From the NCBI GenBank assembly GCA_029218825.1, contig JAQXSC010000039.1, positions 1 to 39,346 on the forward strand: a stretch of 39,346 nt of DNA, given 5' to 3'. Position numbers and translations under genes: made by a program. Positions 26,414 to 33,255 of the stretch are shown piece after piece. The notes under the pieces are model-generated. The model ran no database searches, was not told where the DNA came from, and saw nothing but the letters and a program-made list of their open reading frames with translations. Source of the stretch: Oscillospiraceae bacterium. GTDB taxonomy: Bacteria > Bacillota > Clostridia > Oscillospirales > Acutalibacteraceae. Each line of letters opens with the position of its first letter. Position 1 is the stretch's first letter.

Positions 26414-26629
26414 ATGAATAAAATACCCACATTATATGAAAATAAAGAAAACTGTTGCGGATGCTCCGCCTGTTACGCTGTCTGTCCTGTAAAGGCGATT
26501 ACCATGACAGCAGATACCGAGGGCTTTTTGTATCCTGCAATAGACGAAAGTAAATGTATCGGCTGTCATAAATGTTTGCAAGTCTGTTCCTTTAAGGCAG
26601 ACCAAATAAAAAAAGGATTTCTACAATAA
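26414..26629 (+). CDS. 2[4Fe-4S] ferredoxin-like N-terminal part of split FrhB-like protein
   Basis: A 71-residue product with two cysteine clusters, CCGCSACYAVCP and CIGCHKCLQVCS, each able to hold a [4Fe-4S] cluster. In most homologues of the gene that follows, this ferredoxin domain is fused to the N-terminus of a protein of about 400 residues. Here the frame shifts out at A7 (26608-26614) and ends at TAA 26627-26629. Dropping one A would run the frame straight into the next one. It may therefore be half of one gene, read through slippage, or a truncated ferredoxin made on its own. The final residues KKGFLQ come only from the shifted frame. Confidence 0.8.
   Translation: MNKIPTLYENKENCCGCSACYAVCPVKAITMTADTEGFLYPAIDESKCIGCHKCLQVCSFKADQIKKGFLQ
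26608..26614 (+). other. A7 slippery tract joining two halves of one gene
   Basis: Seven A's lie at the frameshift point. With six, the codons read I-K-K-D-F-Y-N-K-R-N-M-K-M-E-Q and continue without a stop into the downstream frame, giving one protein of 394 residues. A-runs of this length are sites for mutation, for transcriptional slippage and for sequencing error. Confidence 0.7.
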
Positions 26630-26636
26630 AAGGAAT

Positions 26637-27599
26637 ATGAAAATGGAACAAGGATTTAAAACTTTGGCATATGCTGTTAAGCACAAGGATTTTGAAACAA
26701 GAATGGCGTCACGTTCAGGGGGTATTTTTACCGCCCTGTCCGACTGTGTTCTGGAAAAGCAGGGAGTAGTTTACGGCTGTGTATTAACGGAAGATTTCAA
26801 CGCAGTACATATAAGAGCAGAAAAAGCAACAGAACGCAACAAAATGAGAGGGTCAAAATATATCCAAAGTGATATGGGAGATATGTTTAACTCTGTTAAA
26901 AATGATTTGGAGAACGATAGGCTTGTGCTGTTTTCAGGCACTTCCTGTCAGGTTGCAGGATTGAAAGGCTTTTTGCAAAAGCCATATGAAAATTTACTTT
27001 GTATAGATATCCTATGTCATGGTGTTCCAAGTCCAAGGGTGTGGCAGGACTATATAAAATTCCAAGAAAAAAGAGCCGATGGAAAATGCACAAAGGTGGA
27101 TTTTCGCAACAAAAGGGATTTCGGATGGCTTAACCACATTGAAACTTTGTACTTCGATAACGGCAAAAGGATTGACAGCGAGATATTCAAAACACTTTTC
27201 TTCAATCACTCTATACTCCGTCCCTGCTGTTATAAATGCCCCTACAAATCTACCGAGCATCCCTCGGATATTACCATAGCCGACTATTGGGGCATTGATA
27301 AGGCTGTTCCCAACTTCAACGACAACAAGGGTGTTTCTTTGGTTTTGATAAACAGTAAATTAGGCTTTGAGTTTTTTGAAAAAGTAAAGGACTTTACAGA
27401 ATACAGAGAAAGCAGTATTGAAAACAGTATGCAACCTGCACTAATCAAGCCTACCGATAAGCCCAAAAATCGAGAGGAATTTTGGGATAATTACAATAAA
27501 AAGTCATTTGAGTATATAGCTAAAAAATACGGCAATTTCTCACTGACTGTCAGGTTAAAAAGAAAAGTTAAAAAGATTATTAAAAAGATTATCAAATAG
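26637..27599 (+). CDS. F420 hydrogenase/dehydrogenase beta subunit-like protein, C-terminal part
   Basis: A 320-residue FrhB/FdhB-family domain protein: SRSGGIFTALSDCVLE, GVVYGCVL, LFSGTSCQVAGLKGFL, CIDILCHGVPSPRVW and the cysteine-bearing RPCCYKCPY, then SDITIADYWGI. In F420-dependent enzymes this fold carries FAD and iron-sulfur clusters; the members in polysaccharide loci of Firmicutes and Bacteroidetes have no assigned reaction, but often sit beside pyruvyltransferase-family genes, as here. A second ATG at 26643 has better spacing from AAAGG. The N-terminal ferredoxin lies in the preceding frame (26414-26629), and a single-base change would fuse them. It is the last gene of the capsule operon. 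Confidence 0.85.
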   Translation: MKMEQGFKTLAYAVKHKDFETRMASRSGGIFTALSDCVLEKQGVVYGCVLTEDFNAVHIRAEKATERNKMRGSKYIQSDMGDMFNSVKNDLENDRLVLFSGTSCQVAGLKGFLQKPYENLLCIDILCHGVPSPRVWQDYIKFQEKRADGKCTKVDFRNKRDFGWLNHIETLYFDNGKRIDSEIFKTLFFNHSILRPCCYKCPYKSTEHPSDITIADYWGIDKAVPNFNDNKGVSLVLINSKLGFEFFEKVKDFTEYRESSIENSMQPALIKPTDKPKNREEFWDNYNKKSFEYIAKKYGNFSLTVRLKRKVKKIIKKIIK

Positions 27600-27603
27600 G
27601 AAA

Positions 27604-27637
27604 ACGGCTGATGCAATACGCACCAGCCGTCATTTTT
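27604..27637. terminator. Terminator at the end of the capsule operon
   Basis: Stem ACGGCTG-TGC/GCA-CAGCCGT with one A-C mismatch (27604-27614 with 27620-27630), a 5-base loop, then CATTTTTG on the plus strand. On the minus strand the hairpin is followed by TTTT, so it may also stop the convergent tail-fibre gene. Confidence 0.85.
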
Positions 27638-27652
27638 GTCCCATTAAAATTG

Positions 27653-29188
27653 TTAAACTAAATAAGTGATAGAAAAGTTTAATTCCTCATCCTGTGTACG
27701 TGCTGTTGTTGATGATGAAATAAATAACATACCTGAACTGACTGCCATTCTGAACATTTCGCCCTTATTTGTTGCTGAGTATATTCTTAATTGACCTACT
27801 TTATTGTTGTAATTAAAAGGCAAACCGTTAAATCCTGCGTAGTTACAACTTCCTGCATTAAACTTTATACTGCAAAACAGGGTTATCACTTCCCCTTGCT
27901 TTACATAGTAATAAGTTGCCGAGGATATTACATTTGAATCAATTATTGATTGTGAAGTAATGTTTAATGTTCCTGAACCGCTGACGCTTTGGTTAGCAAT
28001 AATTTCATCAACTTCCTCTTTGGTGTATAAACCTAAATCCGATAAAGTTTTATTGCCTGTCAATTCCACGTCATTAATTTTAGGTTTATTTTTAAAATCG
28101 CTGTAATCATATGATGAGCCGATAAGTTTTAGCTCACCGCTTGTCAAAATTCTGTAGTTAGCTTTAATTTGTCCCTCACCGCTTGAAATAAACAGCCAAC
28201 CGCTATTGATTTTCTTAATAAAGCCTACATACATACCTACTCCGCCAAAATCAGCGTTACTGCCTCTCAAACCGATAATTCCGGAGTGGAAGTAGTAAAT
28301 TTTACTTTTATCGATACAATCGGCTAAGTCCGTTCCATAGCCACATTCAACTAATAAATCCACATTTCCTAAATTATCAGGAAAAACACCGTTTACTGAA
28401 TTTACCTTTTGGCTGATAACGGAAGTAAATTCGCTCCACATATCCTCTGTCAGGTTATAATATCTGTAAAAGATATTGCCATTATCGGTAATAAGTATCT
28501 GCGTGTTTTCGTCAGTAGCAAAGAGAATGCCCTTTGTACCCTGGGCAACATTGTTGCAGGAAGCATTAAAGCAGACATTGTATATAGTGTCAGGGTCACA
28601 GGCAAATGTAAGTCCACCTGTACCGCCTGCATCATGGTAGATGTTTTCGAAGTTTGCCTTTTTTGCAAGTGAGTTGTAAACTGCACCGCTGGAAATCAAC
28701 TTGTTGCTGTTCTCTGTAGGCTGGGTATCAAACTCAAAGGTCGCTAAATTATCGTATATTTCCTGACCTTTTCTTACAATCTCGTTTAATTTCTCCTCGT
28801 GTTGGAGATATTCCGACACCTTTTTCTCTGCAAAACTGTCGCAAAATTCAATAGAGGACTGGACAAGCATATTTATTGAATTTGTGTGGAACACCTCACC
28901 GCTTGAGTTAGAAGCTTTTATCTGCACCTTAACAATGCCGTCCTTGTAAATCTGGTGAGAAGTTATATCCCAAATCAACTTTGTACCGCTGTCACTTTCC
29001 GCCTTTTCCAATAAAAAGAAGTTGCAAGTGCCGTCGTCAAACTTAAGATACATTCTGTAAATCAGGCTGATGTCCGTTTCGTTCTCTACTAAAATTTCTT
29101 TTCTGACGTTTAAGTTATCTCCTGTGTAGCCGATAAAAATATCATCATCGGTTACCACTAAATTTTTGTTTCTGTCAATTTTAATCAA
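27653..29188 (-). CDS. Phage tail-fibre / baseplate-upper-like protein
   Basis: The start is TTG at 29186-29188, 7 bases after a perfect AAAGGAGG; an earlier in-frame TTG (29213-29215) reads through that ribosome site. The 511-residue product has an Ig-like N-terminal domain (about 1-115; YRMYLKFDDG, FFLLEKAES, VQSSIEF) as in BppU-type baseplate proteins, a short helical segment (SEYLQHEEKLNEIVRKGQE), and then fibre signatures: SNKLISSGAVYNSL, VNSVNGVFPDNLGNVDL and INDVELTGNKTLSDLGLY with YTKEEVDEI. The last ~110 residues are beta-rich. No capsid, sheath, tape or lysis gene is near; it is alone, convergent with the capsule operon. It may be a prophage remnant, a captured fibre or part of a dispersed contractile system. 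No signal peptide is seen. Confidence 0.82.
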   Translation of the reverse strand: MIKIDRNKNLVVTDDDIFIGYTGDNLNVRKEILVENETDISLIYRMYLKFDDGTCNFFLLEKAESDSGTKLIWDITSHQIYKDGIVKVQIKASNSSGEVFHTNSINMLVQSSIEFCDSFAEKKVSEYLQHEEKLNEIVRKGQEIYDNLATFEFDTQPTENSNKLISSGAVYNSLAKKANFENIYHDAGGTGGLTFACDPDTIYNVCFNASCNNVAQGTKGILFATDENTQILITDNGNIFYRYYNLTEDMWSEFTSVISQKVNSVNGVFPDNLGNVDLLVECGYGTDLADCIDKSKIYYFHSGIIGLRGSNADFGGVGMYVGFIKKINSGWLFISSGEGQIKANYRILTSGELKLIGSSYDYSDFKNKPKINDVELTGNKTLSDLGLYTKEEVDEIIANQSVSGSGTLNITSQSIIDSNVISSATYYYVKQGEVITLFCSIKFNAGSCNYAGFNGLPFNYNNKVGQLRIYSATNKGEMFRMAVSSGMLFISSSTTARTQDEELNFSITYLV

Positions 29189-29313
29189 ATTTTCACCTCC
29201 TTTACTCTTAGGCAAAAGATAGGTGAAATTGCATAGTTAAAGGCAATTATTTTTAAATTTTCATAAAACTTTATTGTGTTCACATACTAATAAAAAGTAT
29301 TAGGTGTGATAAA

Positions 29314-29448
29314 ATGATTTTAGTGGGAATAATAGCGTTACTTATTTTTGTTGCTGTTTTACTTTACTGTTGCGTCAGAACAGGAGCAAAGGCGGAAAAA
29401 AGGGAGCAAGAACTTTTAAATCAGCGCAAAGAAATCCGCAAACCTTGA
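29314..29448 (+). CDS. Small membrane protein (44 residues)
   Basis: A short gene with a good ribosome site (TAGGTGTG, 29301-29308) and an ATG at 29314. The product has one hydrophobic segment (about 2-19, ILVGIIALLIFVAVLLY), then CCVRTGAKAEKREQE and a basic tail, so it is predicted to be a single-pass membrane peptide. It lies 40 bases upstream of the TatD-like gene and is probably cotranscribed. The function is unknown. An imperfect palindrome, CTAATA-N5-TATTAG, just precedes its ribosome site. Confidence 0.65.
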   Translation: MILVGIIALLIFVAVLLYCCVRTGAKAEKREQELLNQRKEIRKP

Positions 29449-29488
29449 AAAATTAAAGTTATCAAGTTATAATATGTGTGGTGATTTT

Positions 29489-30247
29489 ATGGAAAATATA
29501 TTTGACGCACACGCACATTACGACGATAAATGGTTTGACGAGGACAGGGACAGTATAATCAGCGCCTTGCCTGAAAGCGGAGTTGTGGGAGTGGTAAGTA
29601 ATGCCACGGATTTAAAAACCGCAGAATTTCTGCAAGGTTACGCAGAAAAATATCCCCACATTTACTTTACCGCAGGGTTTCATCCGGAGTGTTTAGATGA
29701 TGTGCCAACGGATTATTTGGATAAACTTGAAAGGTTTTTAGAGCATCCAAAATGTGTAGCCTTAGGTGAAATCGGTCTTGACTATCATTGGGACACACCG
29801 AGGGATTTGCAGAAAAGGATTTTTGAAGAGCAACTTATCCTCGCAAATAAACTTAACGTGCCGGTAATCATTCACGACAGAGAGGCTCATCAGGACACTA
29901 TGGACTACCTAAAGAAGTATAAGCCAAAGGGTTTAGTGCATTGTTTCAGCGGAAGTGTAGAGATGCTGAAGGAAGTGCTGAAACTTGGTATGAGCATCAG
30001 TTTAGGGGGAGTAGTCACCTTTAAAAACGCACGTCACAGCGTAGAGTGTGCCGAATATGTGCCAATGGACAGACTTATGCTTGAAACCGACGCCCCATAT
30101 TTAAGCCCTGTACCCTTTAGAGGGCAACGTAACGACAGCAGAAACATTGTCTATGTAGCGGAAAAAATTGGGGAAATTAAGGGTATGACCCCTCAACAGG
30201 TGCTTGACATCACAACAGAAAACGCAAGAAAATTTTACGGAATATAA
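29489..30247 (+). CDS. tatD: TatD-family metal-dependent nuclease
   Basis: A 252-residue TIM-barrel metallohydrolase. The start is probably ATG 29489 (MENIFDAHAHYDD); an ATG 15 bases earlier is also in frame but has a poorer fit to the family start. Metal ligands are visible: HAH near residue 7, GEIGLDYHW with the Glu, HDREAHQDT, HCFSGS, and the closing Asp in ETDAPYL. TatD proteins are 3'-5' DNases/exonucleases with roles in DNA repair and peroxide resistance, widespread and usually chromosomal housekeeping. Its length is normal, and a terminator hairpin starts 4 bases after it. Confidence 0.94.
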   Translation: MENIFDAHAHYDDKWFDEDRDSIISALPESGVVGVVSNATDLKTAEFLQGYAEKYPHIYFTAGFHPECLDDVPTDYLDKLERFLEHPKCVALGEIGLDYHWDTPRDLQKRIFEEQLILANKLNVPVIIHDREAHQDTMDYLKKYKPKGLVHCFSGSVEMLKEVLKLGMSISLGGVVTFKNARHSVECAEYVPMDRLMLETDAPYLSPVPFRGQRNDSRNIVYVAEKIGEIKGMTPQQVLDITTENARKFYGI

Positions 30248-30250
30248 CAG

Positions 30251-30278
30251 AAACTCCACAGCCAACGCTGTGGAGTTT
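30251..30278 (+). terminator. Terminator hairpin after tatD
   Basis: A perfect 12-bp stem AAACTCCACAGC/GCTGTGGAGTTT (30251-30262 with 30267-30278) with a 4-base loop, followed by ACTTTAT. The U-tract is short, so termination may be incomplete. Confidence 0.7.
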
Positions 30279-30289
30279 ACTTTATAATA

Positions 30290-30409
30290 CGGTCGGGGCA
30301 ACGTGACGTTGCATCCATTCCGAGCAGACAGCTTTATTTTATCAAAAAACATTTCTGCCCGACCATAATAACAAACCTCCGCCATAGGCGGACTATAGAT
30401 TCGGTCGGG
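30290..30409. repeat. Structured intergenic element with CGGTCGGG repeats
   Basis: CGGTCGGG occurs as direct copies at 30290-30297 and 30402-30409, and its complement CCCGACC at 30358-30364 can pair with either. Inside are the palindromes GCAACGT-G-ACGTTGC (30298-30312) and TCCGCC-ATA-GGCGGA (30378-30392). The arrangement looks like a REP- or MITE-like mobile intergenic element or a structured RNA; no gene is inside. It lies between the convergent tatD and dockerin genes. Confidence 0.5.
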
Positions 30410-30451
30410 AATAGAAGTTTATTTACAGATGAATTATTCTACTCGTCATTC

Positions 30452-30490
30452 ATTTTCCATTTTCAATTTTCAATTATCAATTATCCATTA
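30452..30490. repeat. ATTWTCM heptamer tandem repeat
   Basis: Five heptamers ATTTTCC, ATTTTCA, ATTTTCA, ATTATCA, ATTATCC and a partial ATTA. The fourth contains the stop codon of the minus-strand dockerin gene (TCA at 30477-30479), and the fourth and fifth plus the next bases encode its last residues M-D-N. It is the same repeat family as at 1487-1519. Confidence 0.85.
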
Positions 30491-30749
30491 ATATATCCCC
30501 TATATCCTCGGTTTCCTTTGGAATAGTGTCAGGATTTTCTGCAAGTTCCTTTTGGATAGCGGTTACGTCATGAATGTTTATTACGCCGTCTTTGTTGTAG
30601 TCGGCGGTATTTTCGTTGAAGTTCTCTACAGAAAAACCTGCAAGATACTTCTGAATAGCGGTAGCGTCATTAATAGTCAACCCACTGACTGCAAACAGGG
30701 AAAAGCAAGTAATAATTGCAATTAATAAAGTTATTAAAAGTTTTTTCAT
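30477..30749 (-). CDS. Small secreted dockerin protein
   Basis: A 90-residue product: a signal peptide (about 1-22) running straight into dockerin sequence. The first repeat lacks its Ca2+ loop and has only the helix (TINDATAIQKYLAGF); the second is intact (ADYNKDGVINIHDVTAIQKELAE). A stub of ~20 acidic residues follows. It has no other domain, so its only visible role is docking or linking, and with one damaged half it may bind cohesin poorly. Its ATG overlaps by one base the stop of the DHHW gene, so it is translationally coupled to it. The last codons come from the heptamer repeat, so the original end may have been lost. Confidence 0.82.
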   Translation of the reverse strand: MKKLLITLLIAIITCFSLFAVSGLTINDATAIQKYLAGFSVENFNENTADYNKDGVINIHDVTAIQKELAENPDTIPKETEDIGDILMDN

Positions 30750-32206
30750 TACTTAAACATCCCTTTCATTTTATCCACCTGCATAGGTGTGTTTGCAGAC
30801 ATAACACCGTTCATAAATATAACAGTATCAATCTTATTTTTCTCACAATACGCCTTTAGATTGCTGTTAAAATACCTGAAGTCAACAACGTGTACTTCCT
30901 CGTAGTTGTAGGTGAGGTAAGGAGCAAATGCGTTGCCGAAACTTTCCTTTACAAGAGCAACTTTGCCCTTTGCCTTTGGACTTTCAGATTTTAAAACCTC
31001 AAGAGGCTGATCGCCCCACAAAAATACTCCGTAGGTATTTGCACCGCCTATCTCGTTCATATAGTAAACAGTTGAGGGAGTGCCCGGTTTATCAGCGCCG
31101 TTGTAATAAATTGTGTTTGAGGTGTTATATGGAAAAGTCCAGAAATAAACGGTATCCGCAGGTAAATCGGCGGAAACGTTGTTTGCAAGTGTTCCGTAAA
31201 ATCCCTCGATTTTGTTCTTTTCGCAGTCTTTCAGGCTAAGGGCAGGAATACCCAATTTATCGGCAAACGCCTGATATGCATAATAGGAGCCTAAACCTGA
31301 CCAGTGGTGGTCGGTATTGTAATAAATATATTCGTTACAATGATTTGCAAGATAGTTGTAGCAGTTTACAGGAATTACATTATCCTTCATATTCTTATAG
31401 GCTGTGCCGATATTTCTTGACTGTGACAGGGAATTTACAGTGCCGTTCTCAATCAACCTGCTTGGCAGTCCCATTTCTACGTGAGTAGGAATCATCATAT
31501 CATAGACTGTGAATTTATCTCCTAACTTGTCTGCGCAGTAATTAATCCCCTTTGCGTAATTTTTGGCAAGGGTATCGTTACCGTAGAAAAGTTCAAAAGC
31601 CTTGTCGTTCCATATAAAACTGCTGTTGTCAAAGTGACCCTTTGCCTTGTTGTCCTTTGGCTGAGGGGTGACAAAGTAAGTGTTGTCAAGCAAATTTTCC
31701 GTGGGCTTTTCGGTAGGTGCTTCTGTAGTGGCGGTAGTAGTTGTTTCCACTTGTGCAGTATCTGTTTTTGGAAACAAACCTTCAAAATATCCCTGCTGAT
31801 AGCAGAAAAATACTCCACCGCTTAACGCCAAAACAACCGCCGCTATAATAAGGGTAATCAACAACCCTTTACGGCTTTTCTTTCTATCTGTGCCGTCGTT
31901 GAAAACGTCATAGTCCTCTGCTTTGCTCAAATCAATTCTCTGTTTAGGTCTGTCCATATTCTCGGAAACCTTTGGAATGGAAAAGGTCTGATAAATATCG
32001 TGTTGACGATGATTTTCCCGACTGTTGAAAATTTCGTCATAAACAGTAGTATTCGGTGTAGGACGCTTTTGTGTTTCCCTCTTTTCCTTTGAATTTACAG
32101 GCGGAGTAGGAGGATTTTCCTTTCCGTGATTTTTTATTTCATTTTCAAGTTGACGGTAATAATCCTCGTCAAAAAGCCTTGAAAAGTTGTCATCCTGATT
32201 GCTCAT
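30749..32206 (-). CDS. Membrane-anchored DHHW/AlgX-like protein
   Basis: A 485-residue type II membrane protein: a polar, Pro- and charge-rich cytoplasmic part (1-108), one membrane segment (about 114-135), a Thr-rich linker and an outer domain of ~300 residues. The outer domain has the DHHW motif (NTDHHWSGLGSYYAY, about 295-310) and the later VKESFGNAFAPYL, both typical of the DHHW family related to the AlgX/AlgJ SGNH hydrolase-like O-acetyltransferases. It probably acts on a surface polysaccharide, perhaps moving acetyl groups. The usual partner, an MBOAT acyltransferase, is not in this window. It has a strong own promoter and the ribosome site AAGAAGG, and overlaps the dockerin gene by one base. 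Confidence 0.85.
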   Translation of the reverse strand: MSNQDDNFSRLFDEDYYRQLENEIKNHGKENPPTPPVNSKEKRETQKRPTPNTTVYDEIFNSRENHRQHDIYQTFSIPKVSENMDRPKQRIDLSKAEDYDVFNDGTDRKKSRKGLLITLIIAAVVLALSGGVFFCYQQGYFEGLFPKTDTAQVETTTTATTEAPTEKPTENLLDNTYFVTPQPKDNKAKGHFDNSSFIWNDKAFELFYGNDTLAKNYAKGINYCADKLGDKFTVYDMMIPTHVEMGLPSRLIENGTVNSLSQSRNIGTAYKNMKDNVIPVNCYNYLANHCNEYIYYNTDHHWSGLGSYYAYQAFADKLGIPALSLKDCEKNKIEGFYGTLANNVSADLPADTVYFWTFPYNTSNTIYYNGADKPGTPSTVYYMNEIGGANTYGVFLWGDQPLEVLKSESPKAKGKVALVKESFGNAFAPYLTYNYEEVHVVDFRYFNSNLKAYCEKNKIDTVIFMNGVMSANTPMQVDKMKGMFK

Positions 32207-32241
32207 TTTTTTGCCTTCTTTATGTATATATTGTAACCTCT

Positions 32242-32270
32242 ATTTTAGTACCTATTGTTGCAAAAGTCAA
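32242..32270 (-). promoter_or_regulatory. Promoter of the DHHW-dockerin operon
   Basis: On the minus strand TTGACT (32265-32270), a 17-base spacer and TAAAAT (32242-32247), 5 of 6 each. It is 35 bases before the ATG and abuts the terminator hairpin of the upstream AraC-type gene. Confidence 0.85.
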
Positions 32271-32271
32271 C

Positions 32272-32299
32272 AAAGACGTGTGCAGTTGCACACGTCTTT
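32272..32299. terminator. Terminator of the AraC-type gene
   Basis: Stem AAAGACGTGTGC/GCACACGTCTTT (32272-32283 with 32288-32299), loop AGTT. On the minus strand it is followed by GTTGACTTTTGC, a poor U-tract; on the plus strand by ATTAATTATTTT. It directly follows the stop codon at 32301. Confidence 0.75.
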
Positions 32300-32300
32300 A

Positions 32301-33143
32301 TTAATTATTTTCATAATGTTTTTTATACTGGGCAGGAGTTAAGCCGTAAACCTTTTTACACATAGTAATAAAGGATTTTACATTTGGAAACCCGTTTTCA
32401 AGCGCCGCCTCGGTAACGGAACTGTTCCGTGCAAGCATATCCTTAACTGCGTAATCAAGCCTTATGCCGTTAAGGTAATGAGTAAAACTTGTGCCTGTGA
32501 TATTCTTAAAATACTTTGAGAAATAAGCAGGTGATAACCCCACAAGGTCTGCCATATCGTTCAGGGTAATTTCATTCTTATAATTTTCCCCTATGTATTC
32601 AAGAACACGCTTTGCATAAGTAAAATTGCTTGGAGTTTTTGCAATATAGGTATTTTTCTTATTTACCGCACATTCGCTTAAAAGCACGTGGTAAATCTTT
32701 AGAATTTCACAGTACTTCAGCAAATCAACGTATCGGTAATTGCTGTTTTCACAATAATCCACAAGTTTTCCCATGGATTCCTTTATCTTTTTACAGGCGT
32801 TAGAATTTGACTCCACATTAAAGGATATGCCGTCAGCCTTGTCGCTGAATTCACGAAGATACTCATAGGACAACTGCACTACTATATATTTGTTGTGCAT
32901 ATTGTCATCATCAATATTTGTAGTATGTATATCCTCGGAATTACAAAAAATCAATCCGTCATCGTCAAGGCTCAACTTTCTGCCGTTGACGGTAACGTCT
33001 AAATGACCTGATATCATATAAATGAGTTCAAGTTCTTTGTGCCAATGGAGTTCGGTACGGCAACGCCATCCCGGTTTATCCTGCATCAAAATCTTTGCAG
33101 GAATGTTTTTCTCGTAATTTACTTTTTCATATGAATATTTCAT
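32301..33143 (-). CDS. AraC-family transcriptional regulator
   Basis: A 280-residue regulator: an N-terminal cupin-like sensing domain (about 1-140; RTELHWHKELELIYMISG, with the HWHxE metal- or ligand-site style) and a C-terminal pair of helix-turn-helix motifs (about 175-275; ITLNDMADLVGLSPAYFSKYFK, then SVTEAALENGFPNVKSFITMCK). This layout is typical of regulators of sugar use in Firmicutes. It has a -35/extended -10 promoter and an AT palindrome beside it, but no clear ribosome site. It lies between the DHHW and metallophosphoesterase genes and may control one of them, its own gene, or a distant locus; nothing shows which. Confidence 0.93.
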   Translation of the reverse strand: MKYSYEKVNYEKNIPAKILMQDKPGWRCRTELHWHKELELIYMISGHLDVTVNGRKLSLDDDGLIFCNSEDIHTTNIDDDNMHNKYIVVQLSYEYLREFSDKADGISFNVESNSNACKKIKESMGKLVDYCENSNYRYVDLLKYCEILKIYHVLLSECAVNKKNTYIAKTPSNFTYAKRVLEYIGENYKNEITLNDMADLVGLSPAYFSKYFKNITGTSFTHYLNGIRLDYAVKDMLARNSSVTEAALENGFPNVKSFITMCKKVYGLTPAQYKKHYENN

Positions 33144-33192
33144 TTTAATACCAATAAACTTCTAAATCTTTTGTGTTAAAAATAACATTCAT

Positions 33193-33221
33193 ATTGTACC
33201 ATAATATTTATTTTTTTGCAA
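33193..33221 (-). promoter_or_regulatory. Promoter of the AraC-type gene
   Basis: On the minus strand TTGCAA (33216-33221), a 17-base spacer and TACAAT (33193-33198) with an extended TGG. It is 49 bases upstream of the ATG. Confidence 0.7.
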
Positions 33222-33222
33222 T

Positions 33223-33247
33223 AATTTATGAAATATTGTCATAAATT
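33223..33247. repeat. Inverted repeat upstream of the AraC-type promoter
   Basis: Perfect 9-bp arms AATTTATGA/TCATAAATT (33223-33231 and 33239-33247) with a 7-base spacer. It lies directly upstream of the -35 of the AraC-type gene and just after the stop of the phosphoesterase gene. It is placed like an operator or activator site; as a terminator it lacks a U-tract. Confidence 0.5.
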
Positions 33248-33255
33248 GTCCTAAA

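Noticed and set aside
29189-29313. Promoter of the tail-fibre gene
   Set aside because: AT-rich with several near-matches (TTGCCT) but no pair at suitable spacing; not supportable.
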